Below are positions 58,244 through 64,000 of a DNA stretch of 64,000 nt, in pieces. Numbering within the stretch: the first letter of the stretch is position 1; each line of letters begins with the position of its first letter. The translations under genes were made by a program, and so were the position numbers. A model generated the notes under the pieces. That model did not search any database, had not been told where the DNA came from, and worked only from the letters and a program-made list of their open reading frames with translations. Where the stretch lies: the NCBI RefSeq assembly GCF_002343915.1, contig NZ_NETK01000001.1, positions 8,694,001 to 8,758,000 on the forward strand, given 5' to 3'. The DNA comes from Nannocystis exedens. GTDB lineage: Bacteria > Myxococcota_A > Polyangia > Nannocystales > Nannocystaceae.

Positions 58244-58930
58244 TCAATGCGGCCTGGCCACGCGCGGGGTGACGGGGCCCTCGCGGCGGCCGAAGGCGCG
58301 ATCGATCCGCAGCACCGCCAGCCCGAGCACCACGAACACGGCGAGCGCGGCGACGGCGTAGGTCGCGACCGCGGCGACGCCGAGCGCGCCGACGTCGAGG
58401 AACGGGTACGGGGATTCGCCGGCCCAGGCGCCGCGGGCGATTGCCCACACCAGATACGCCAGCGGGAACAGCAGCCACAGCAGCAGGTGGCGCCGGCTGA
58501 GGTGGCCATGGTCGATCGAACATGTCCACCAGACCAGGTAGAGCAGCGGCACGGCGTAGTGCAGGCCGGCGTCGGCCCACCACTGCAGCCCGCGCGGGCG
58601 CCACAGCTGGCGCAAGACCAGGAAGTAGGCGCCGCTGGTGACGATGAGGTAGAGCGCGACGCCGCCGCGGGCGGCCGGGCGCGCGAGCAGGCGAGCGAGC
58701 GGGCGCTGCGAGGCGACGGCCGCGAGCCCGGTCGTCAGGGCGACCAGGCAGTTGCTGAGGACGGTGAACTCGCCGAAGTAGCGCGCGGTGGCCCGCGCCG
58801 GCCCGAGGCGGTCGCCCGCGCCGACGAGGGCGAGGGCGTATCGCAGCACCAGCGCCGCCACGGCGACGCCGGCCACCAGCGCGGCGAAGCGCCGGCCGCC
58901 CGGACGCAGGTCGGGATCGTCGGGGGCCAC
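58244..58930 (-). CDS. Pr6Pr-family membrane protein
   Basis: A 228-residue integral membrane protein with about six hydrophobic segments. RYFGEFTVLSNCLVAL in helix 2, LYLIVTSGAYFLVLRQLW, LHYAVPLLYLVWWT and FPLAYLVWAIARGA match the Pr6Pr (FAR-17a/AIG1-like) family of unknown function. GTG 58930 is the likely start; upstream coding is unsupported. It shares the strand with the BtuF-like gene 38 bases downstream and may be co-transcribed. Confidence 0.85.
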   Translation of the reverse strand: MAPDDPDLRPGGRRFAALVAGVAVAALVLRYALALVGAGDRLGPARATARYFGEFTVLSNCLVALTTGLAAVASQRPLARLLARPAARGGVALYLIVTSGAYFLVLRQLWRPRGLQWWADAGLHYAVPLLYLVWWTCSIDHGHLSRRHLLLWLLFPLAYLVWAIARGAWAGESPYPFLDVGALGVAAVATYAVAALAVFVVLGLAVLRIDRAFGRREGPVTPRVARPH

Positions 58931-59047
58931 CCCCGCAGCATGATCCGGAGCCGCAGCCCGTGCATCTGCCGGGGCGAAATCGGCCGACTCGCGCGCGCGG
59001 GTGTCCGTGTTCCGCCGGGCTCGGCGGCGTCGTATCGTGGCATCACC

Positions 59048-60760
59048 ATGACGCCCGCCCGCTCGATCGCCACCCTCGGCCTCCTCGTCGCATTCGCGGG
59101 CTGCACGCGGAGCGAGCCGGCCAAGGACAAGCCGGCGGAGCGGCCGGCAGCGCCGCCGCCGGTCGAGGAGCAGGTCCGGCCCGAACCGCCGCCCGAGCCG
59201 CCGCGGCCCGCCGAGCCGGCCGGCGAGTTCGTGGTGACGCCGACGATCCCGCGGGAGCAGCGGCAGACGCCGCCGGTGCGCCGCGTCGAGGGCGAGGCGC
59301 TGCGCTCGCTGTGGCGGACGGAGGTCGGCCAGACGACGTTCCGCACGACGATGGCGCTGGTGAACGGGCAGATCGTGATCGGCACCCACGGCAAATCGCT
59401 CGAGGGCAACAACGACAAGACCGACGGCGTGTACGTGCTCGACGCGAAGACCGGCGCGCAGAACCGGCTGATCGCCACGCCCGGCAGCGGCGACCGCGAC
59501 GTTGGCGGCGTGGCGATCGACGGCGACACGATCTATTTCACGACCGACAATTCACAGATCGTCGCCGCGACGCTCGACGGCGAGCCATTGTGGACGGCGA
59601 AGGCGAGCGGCAAGGTGCGGCCGGCCCCGGCGCTGGCCGACCTCGACGGCGACGGCGCGCTCGACGTGGTGGTCGGCGACGAGTCGGGGACGCTGCGGGC
59701 GCTGAATGGCAAGACCGGCGCGCCGCTGTGGCAGAAGCAGAGCGGCACCAACGAATTCGGGGCGCGCGGCTACATCGCCGCGGCGGCGATCGCCGACCTC
59801 GACGGCGACGGCCACGACGACGTGGTCGCCGGGGCCCGCGACGCGATCCTCGCGGCCTACCGCGGCAAGACCGGCGAGGTGTTGTGGCAACAATCGCGCG
59901 ACTCGGGGATCCACGCGTCGCCGACGATCGCCGACTTCGACCTCGACGGAAAGCCGGAGGTGCTGGCCGCTTGGGCCTACGGGGACCTCAGCGTGCACGA
60001 CGGCGCGACCGGCGAGCCGCGCTGGGCCACGCTGGTGCAGATGGACGGCGCGGGCATCGAGGGCCTGTTCGCCACGCCGGTGCCGCTGGCGGGCAAGCCG
60101 GGGGTGATCGTGGCCCCGACAGCGTGGTGGGGCGACACGGACGGGGTGGTGCTCGTCGGCGCCGCGAGCCGGGCCTATCGCGCGTACGAGGGCCGGGTGT
60201 CGGCCAGCGCGGTGGTGATGGACCTCGGCGACGACGGCCAGCTCGACGCGATCGTCGGCACCGAGAAGGGGCTCCTGCTCGCGTTCACGGCCGACGGCGG
60301 CCGGCGCGAGCTGGCGCGCCTCGGCGGGGCGATCGAGGCCCCGGCGCTGGTGGCCGACGTCGACGGCGACGGGGCGCACGAGATCCTGGTGGCCGCGCGC
60401 GACGGGATGCTGACGGCGCTGGCGACCGGGTCGAAGACGCCGCCGCCGATCCCCCGCTTCCGCGGGGCCTCGCCGCACAACCGCGGCGACCTCGGCAAGA
60501 TCGCCCTCGGCTGGCGTTCGGGACAGGCGGGCGAGCCGGCCAAGGCCCCCGGCGGCCGCGGGATCCGCATCGATTATCTGCGCTGCTGCCAGGACCTCGT
60601 CGAGGCTGCCACGCGCGCGCCGGCCCCCGACAACGCGCGCCTGCTCGACGCGGCGTCGAAGTGCAACTCGCTGGCCGCGGCCGCGGTCGAGCGGGCCAAC
60701 GCGCTCGCGGCGGTCAAGCTGGCGGCGCAGCCGGTCGAGCTGCCGTCGAGCTGCCAGTGA
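59048..60760 (+). CDS. FG-GAP/PQQ-like beta-propeller lipoprotein
   Basis: A 570-residue lipoprotein. The signal peptide ends LLVAFAGC; a Pro/Glu linker follows (about 22-75). The rest is a beta-propeller: PQQ-like blades (DGVYVLDAKTGAQNRL, GTLRALNGKTGAPLWQ, GDLSVHDGATGEPRW) alternate with calcium-binding FG-GAP loops of the form DxDGDGxxD (DLDGDGALDVVVGD, DLDGDGHDDVVAGA, DFDLDGKPEVLAA, DVDGDGAHEILVAA). A short C-terminal segment has Cys pairs (LRCCQDL, SKCNSL, SSCQ). Likely a surface binding or scaffold protein; no catalytic site is evident. Confidence 0.85.
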   Translation: MTPARSIATLGLLVAFAGCTRSEPAKDKPAERPAAPPPVEEQVRPEPPPEPPRPAEPAGEFVVTPTIPREQRQTPPVRRVEGEALRSLWRTEVGQTTFRTTMALVNGQIVIGTHGKSLEGNNDKTDGVYVLDAKTGAQNRLIATPGSGDRDVGGVAIDGDTIYFTTDNSQIVAATLDGEPLWTAKASGKVRPAPALADLDGDGALDVVVGDESGTLRALNGKTGAPLWQKQSGTNEFGARGYIAAAAIADLDGDGHDDVVAGARDAILAAYRGKTGEVLWQQSRDSGIHASPTIADFDLDGKPEVLAAWAYGDLSVHDGATGEPRWATLVQMDGAGIEGLFATPVPLAGKPGVIVAPTAWWGDTDGVVLVGAASRAYRAYEGRVSASAVVMDLGDDGQLDAIVGTEKGLLLAFTADGGRRELARLGGAIEAPALVADVDGDGAHEILVAARDGMLTALATGSKTPPPIPRFRGASPHNRGDLGKIALGWRSGQAGEPAKAPGGRGIRIDYLRCCQDLVEAATRAPAPDNARLLDAASKCNSLAAAAVERANALAAVKLAAQPVELPSSCQ

Positions 60761-60864
60761 GGCGCGCGGGGCCTCGCGCGAACCGGCCAGCGCGAATCCC
60801 ATCACCTGCAGCCGCGCCCGGCGGCGCGGCGGTTCGACCGGCTTTTCCTGTGACCCGGGCCGAG

Positions 60865-60984
60865 CGAATCTCGCATCGGTCGACCGATCTGGCCCTGGTG
60901 GCATTCGCATGGGTCAGGAGAGGACGAGCGGGGACAGTCCGAGCATTGCTTTTTCCGGTGACTTTGCCCGGGAATCTCGCATCG
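60865..60984. repeat. Direct repeat upstream of the SDR gene
   Basis: GAATCTCGCATCG occurs at 60865-60877 and 60972-60984, 107 bases apart; downstream of each at a similar distance lies GCATTCG(C/T)ATG (about 60901 and 61010). The spacer before the SDR gene is thus a roughly 107-bp imperfect duplication, and may carry duplicated promoter or operator sites. Confidence 0.5.
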
Positions 60985-61043
60985 TGCGAGCGGGCCGAGC
61001 GGTGGGTTGCATTCGTATGCAGGTGCCGTACGCTCGCGGGGTC

Positions 61044-61796
61044 ATGACGGAATTCACGGGAAAGGTCGCAATCGTCACCGGGGCCGCCACGGGGCTGGGA
61101 GAGGCCATCGCCGAGAAGTTGTATGCGCTGGGAGCCGCGGTGGTGGCCGCAGGGCGGCGCCTGGAGGGGGTGCTGAAGCTGGCCTCGCGCCTCGATCCGT
61201 CGGGGCAGCGGGCGGTCGCCGTCGAGGCCGACGTGCGCGACCCCGAGGCCGTGCGCGCGGCGGTGCAGGCCGCGGTCGAGCGATTCGGCGGGCTGCACCT
61301 CGCGGTCAACAACGCCGGCGTCACCGGGCCCGCCGGGGTGACGATCGCGGACACGACGATCGAGGACTGGCGCGAGGTGATCGACACCGACCTCGGCGGG
61401 ACCTTCTTCGGCATGAAGTACCAGCTGCCGGCGATCGTGCAGAGCGGCGGCGGGGCGATCGTCAATTTGTCGTCCGCCAACGGCGTGGTCGGGCTGGCGG
61501 GCCTCGGGCCGTACACCGCGGCCAAGCACGGGGTGATCGGCCTGACGCGCAGCGCGGCGCTCGAGTACGCGACCCGGGGCGTGCGCGTCAACGCGGTGGC
61601 CCCGGGTTATGTGAACACCCCGCGGATCGCCGAATCCCCGGAGGAGGTCCGGGCCGCGTTCGCGGCGGTACATCCGATGGGTCGCATGGCCGAGCGCGCG
61701 GAGGTCGCCGAGCTGGTGGCGTTCCTGCTGTCCGATCGCGCCTCGTTCATCACCGGCGGGGTCTATGCGATGGACGGCGGCTACACGGCGCAGTGA
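61044..61796 (+). CDS. Short-chain dehydrogenase/reductase
   Basis: A 250-residue classical SDR. The cofactor loop TGAATGLG, the NNAGV motif, the catalytic Ser in NLSSAN and YTAAKHG (Tyr-x3-Lys) and the C-terminal FITGGVYAMDGGYTAQ are all intact; MTEFTGKVAIVTG is a typical start, so ATG 61044 is chosen over an upstream in-frame codon. It should oxidise or reduce an alcohol/ketone with NAD(P)(H). The substrate is not readable, and neighbours give no pathway. Confidence 0.94.
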   Translation: MTEFTGKVAIVTGAATGLGEAIAEKLYALGAAVVAAGRRLEGVLKLASRLDPSGQRAVAVEADVRDPEAVRAAVQAAVERFGGLHLAVNNAGVTGPAGVTIADTTIEDWREVIDTDLGGTFFGMKYQLPAIVQSGGGAIVNLSSANGVVGLAGLGPYTAAKHGVIGLTRSAALEYATRGVRVNAVAPGYVNTPRIAESPEEVRAAFAAVHPMGRMAERAEVAELVAFLLSDRASFITGGVYAMDGGYTAQ

Positions 61797-62087
61797 CCTC
61801 ACGTGCGGTTTCGCGGGCCTCTTCGCCGCGCGAAGGGTGGGCGATGTCGGCGTGGCAGCAGCCACGGTTCGGCCCCTCACTGCATGCACATCGTCTCCCA
61901 CGAAGGGGCCTGCCCTGCATGCAGTCGTTCGGTTCGAGAGGAAAGCTACCCTTTCAGGCATGTTCAAGTCGACGGCATTCTTCTCTTGCTCCGAAGGCTG
62001 CCCCGCCGACATGGCCAAACGTACATGATGGTATATTCAGGTTGGTTAAGACCAACCTGGAGTGAGGCGCATGTGGCAACCTGAGTC
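61797..62087. other. Spacer with inverted repeats before the tandem-kinase gene
   Basis: No gene is supported. It contains the 10-bp inverted repeat ACTGCATGCA (61879-61888) / TGCATGCAGT (61916-61925) around 27 bases, then the promoter-operator element at 62032-62059. Confidence 0.55.
62032..62059 (+). promoter_or_regulatory. Probable promoter -10 and operator for the tandem-kinase gene
   Basis: TATATT at 62032-62037, distinctive in this GC-rich DNA, is directly followed by a perfect 9-bp dyad, CAGGTTGGT (62038-62046) - TAAG - ACCAACCTG (62051-62059). A repressor bound here would cover the start of transcription. A clear -35 is not seen. The dyad core TGGT-N4-ACCA recalls GntR-type sites, but the regulator is unknown. 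Confidence 0.5.
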
Positions 62088-62091
62088 GTGA
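62071..62091 (+). CDS. Possible six-codon leader ORF (MWQPES)
   Basis: ATG TGG CAA CCT GAG TCG TGA, preceded by a strong GGAG/GAGG site at 62059-62067. Its stop codon overlaps the ATG of the kinase gene at 62091, whose own ribosome site is weak, so the leader may couple translation. Such short ORFs arise by chance; evidence is position only. Confidence 0.35.
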   Translation: MWQPES

Positions 62092-63875
62092 TGGACAGCT
62101 CCCCAACGCCGGTGTCGAGGGCGGCCCCTACGTGGCCCATCCACAAGCAGGTCGGTGCCGACTACATCGGCGAGGTGATCGACGGCCGCTACCGCATCGT
62201 CGAGCGGTTGGCGAAGGGCGGCATGGTCCATGTGTTCCTGGCCAAGGATCTGACGCGCAGGTGCTACGTGGCGCTCGAGATCCTGCACCGGACGGGGCCG
62301 GAGTCGCGGCGGCGCTTCGAGGTCGAGGCCGAGATCCTCAGCAACATCCAGCACCCGCACATCGTGCGGCCTGTCGCGTTCGGCCACACGCCCGATGCTC
62401 AGCCGTACGTGGCGCTCGAGCACCTCGAGGGCGAGACGTGGTCGCGGCGGCTCGCCCGCGGGCTCCCGCCGTGGCGCGAGGTCGCCGAGCTCGGCGCCCA
62501 GATCGCGGGCGCACTGCACGCGCTGCACAACCTCGGCGTCATCCACCGCGACATCAAGCCCGACAACATCATGATGGTGACCGGCGCCGATCGAGCGGTC
62601 GCCAAGTTGATCGATCTCGGGCTCGCCAGCGTGGGCACTCCGTTCCACGAGGCCCAGGACGCGCGCTTCGCCTCGCAAGTCCCCGAGCGCCACAAGACCC
62701 AGCTCGGCCCCAAGATCGGCACGCCCCCGTATCTGCCGCCCGAGGCCGGTCTGCGGCCTGCCGAGCCGCGCCTGGACGTCTACTCGCTCGGCGCCACGCT
62801 GTACCAGCTCTGCACCCGGACCTTGCCCGACCCGAACGACTTGCGGCCGATCCAGGCGGTCCTGCCCGACAGCGACGCGCCCCAGGACTTGTCGCGGCTG
62901 CTCCTCGCCGCGCTCGAGCCGGACGTGGCCGATCGTCTTCCGTCCGCCGATCACCTGCGGCGCGGCCTCGAGGCGATCCTGGCCGCGCACCCCCTGACGC
63001 CCCGCTCCAGACAGCTGTTCGGCGGCTGCTACGATCGCCTCGAGGTGCTCGGCGTCGGCGCGAGCGCGATCGTCTACCGCGCCTCGGACCGCGAGCTGTC
63101 GCGGGAGGTCGCGCTCAAGGTGCTCCGCGACGCGAAGCCGAGCGACGACGACACGATCCGCTTCCGCCGCGCGGCGAAGATCCTGTCGGCGCTGCGCCAC
63201 CCGAACATCCCGCAGATCCACCATTTCGGCGTCGAAGTGAGCGGCCCAGCACACGATCGAGAGCAGCGCTTCGCCGTGACGGAGCTGTGCCCCGGCTCGC
63301 CCCTTGCAGCGCATGGACTACGCAGCACCGGAGGCGCGCGCCGGCGGCGCGTGGTGGTCCCTTCACTCGGAGCCGGCTGCGACGCCAGCCGCAACCGGTC
63401 CCGAGCAGGTCACGGCGGAGCAACGGGGCCGCAGCAGGCCGGCGCTGCGCACGGTCGCCTCCGGGCTGGCGAGCGCGGCGCGGAGCTGCGCCAGGGTGGG
63501 CGGGGGCGGGTCTTCGAGCACGACCCATCGTCACCGATGTCCGCCGCGGTGCGGGGTGCGCGGCCGCGTGAGCCGTCCCACGGGGCGCGGCGAGATGTCC
63601 CGGAGGACAGACCCGGATCGCGCCTCGGAACGGCGGACCCGCGGTGGGTTGCGAGGGCGGCGAGGTATCCCCGAGGACGGGCTCGCCGCCGCGCCACGAG
63701 GCGGCGGGCCCGTGGGAGGACGGGGGCGCCAGGTCCGGCGCCGCACCCCGGGTCGACGGCCGGCGGGCGCGACGAGGTGTCCCCGAGGACAGGTTCCGCG
63801 CCGCCCCGCGCGTCGAAGATCCGCGCGCGTGGCGAGATGGCCCCGAAGACAGGTACGTCGCCGCGCCGTTGTTGA
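62091..63875 (+). pseudogene. Tandem Ser/Thr kinase-like gene, apparently decayed
   Basis: The first kinase domain (about 25-300) is complete in length and keeps HRDIKPDN (152) but lacks the ATP-anchoring lysine (VALE, E63, for VAIK) and has DLG (175) for DFG. A second kinase domain starts at about 325 with LGVGASAIVYRA and an intact VALKVL (K343) but stops after VTELCPGSPL near residue 406: no catalytic loop follows. From about 63315 the reading is low-complexity Arg/Gly/Ala sequence built partly of palindromic repeat units; in another frame YAAPEA, like a kinase APE motif, appears at 63315, hinting at an internal deletion with frame change. So each half lacks what the other has. Start ATG 62091 or the preceding GTG 62088. 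Calling it a pseudogene is a judgement. Confidence 0.6.
63590..63860. repeat. Cluster of four TGTCC-N4-GGACA palindrome units
   Basis: Two exact copies (TGTCC-CGGA-GGACA at 63596-63609; TGTCC-CCGA-GGACA at 63778-63791) and two diverged ones (TATCC-CCGA-GGACG at 63666-63679; TGGCC-CCGA-AGACA at 63838-63851) occur in the tail of the kinase-like gene, each preceded by GCG(G/A)CGAG(G/A) and spaced 60-112 bases. The larger unit around them is also similar (CCGCCGCGC-type flanks). Confidence 0.6.
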
Positions 63876-63906
63876 CAGCCTCGCGCCGCGGTGCTCGGAT
63901 CGCCGG

Positions 63907-64000
63907 GTGAAGCCCCCCGTCCACGTCGTCGGCAATTACGTCTCGCCCTACGTCCGCAAGGTGCTGGTCGCGCTCGACCTCAAGGGCGTGGCCTACACGA
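63907..64000 (+). CDS. Glutathione S-transferase N-terminal domain, cut by the window end
   Basis: From GTG 63907 the frame gives 31 residues, VKPPVHVVGNYVSPYVRKVL then VALDLKGVAYT, and is still open at the last base. This is the thioredoxin-fold start of a GST: a first beta strand, the YVSPYVRKV turn and helix where Ser is the usual catalytic position, and ALDLKGVAY leading to strand 2. Identification rests on this short segment only. The 31-base gap after the kinase-like gene's stop leaves room for its own promoter elements inside the repeat region. Confidence 0.7.
   Translation, partial: MKPPVHVVGNYVSPYVRKVLVALDLKGVAYT

Overview
The window is about 70-73% GC by eye, with nearly all third codon positions G or C. 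It encodes many eukaryote-like Ser/Thr kinases fused to AAA ATPase, TPR or histidine-kinase modules, Thr/Gly-rich lipoproteins, a giant NRPS-PKS and a TetR/Coq4 pair. This mix points to a myxobacterium (Myxococcota), probably of the Nannocystis/Plesiocystis/Haliangium side; that placement is inferred from gene style, not from a marker gene. I found no rRNA, tRNA, CRISPR array, insertion sequence, integrase or phage gene.

Layout. 1-1032: gene-free leader with palindromes. 1033-11064: single-protein NRPS-PKS assembly line (C*-A-T-C-A-T-KS-AT-T-TE) ending in a perfect 13-bp terminator-like hairpin. 11443-19948: DinB-like protein, a GNAT, a 1764-aa kinase/ATPase/histidine-kinase and a cytochrome P450. 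20299-24368: beta-propeller/di-haem cytochrome and a PAS-STAS regulator. 24425-28388: two small DUF proteins (DUF3606, DUF3072), a VOC-cupin fusion, a Cys-rich lipoprotein and a flavoprotein (HFCD)-methyltransferase fusion. 28564-33746: TetR facing a Coq4-like gene, a phytase-like/GDPD exported enzyme and a membrane protein. 34043-37642: carboxylesterase and a LytS/LytT-type two-component pair. 38799-41031: compact tetrahydropterin operon (FolE, two PTPS-family proteins, SDR). 41129-46600: lipoproteins, pirin, small membrane proteins and a GNAT. 46639-54463: six-gene minus-strand cluster of kinase-ATPase-TPR, FHA protein, MOA-type cysteine peptidase homologue, trypsin-like peptidase, LigA-like/Ig-like protein and an unknown. 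55166-61796: fatty-acid desaturase, lipoprotein, cobalamin-binding protein, Pr6Pr membrane protein, FG-GAP lipoprotein and SDR. 62091-63875: decayed tandem kinase behind an operator and a six-codon leader ORF. 63907-64000: start of a GST-like gene cut by the window edge.

How the genes work together. The clearest functional units are: (i) the NRPS-PKS, which should join two amino acids and one (methyl)malonate unit and release the chain by a thioesterase; (ii) the pterin operon, whose enzymes fit GTP to dihydroneopterin triphosphate to 6-pyruvoyl-tetrahydropterin to a reduced pterin; (iii) the kinase-FHA-peptidase cluster, which reads as a phospho-signalling unit with two intracellular protease-like effectors and is the best candidate for an undescribed system; (iv) the overlapping LytS/LytT sensor-regulator pair.

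A second theme is a family of very short palindromes, TGTCC-N4-GGACA. Six exact copies and several compensated or one-mismatch copies are scattered through genes and intergenic regions. By composition well under one exact copy would be expected in 64 kb.
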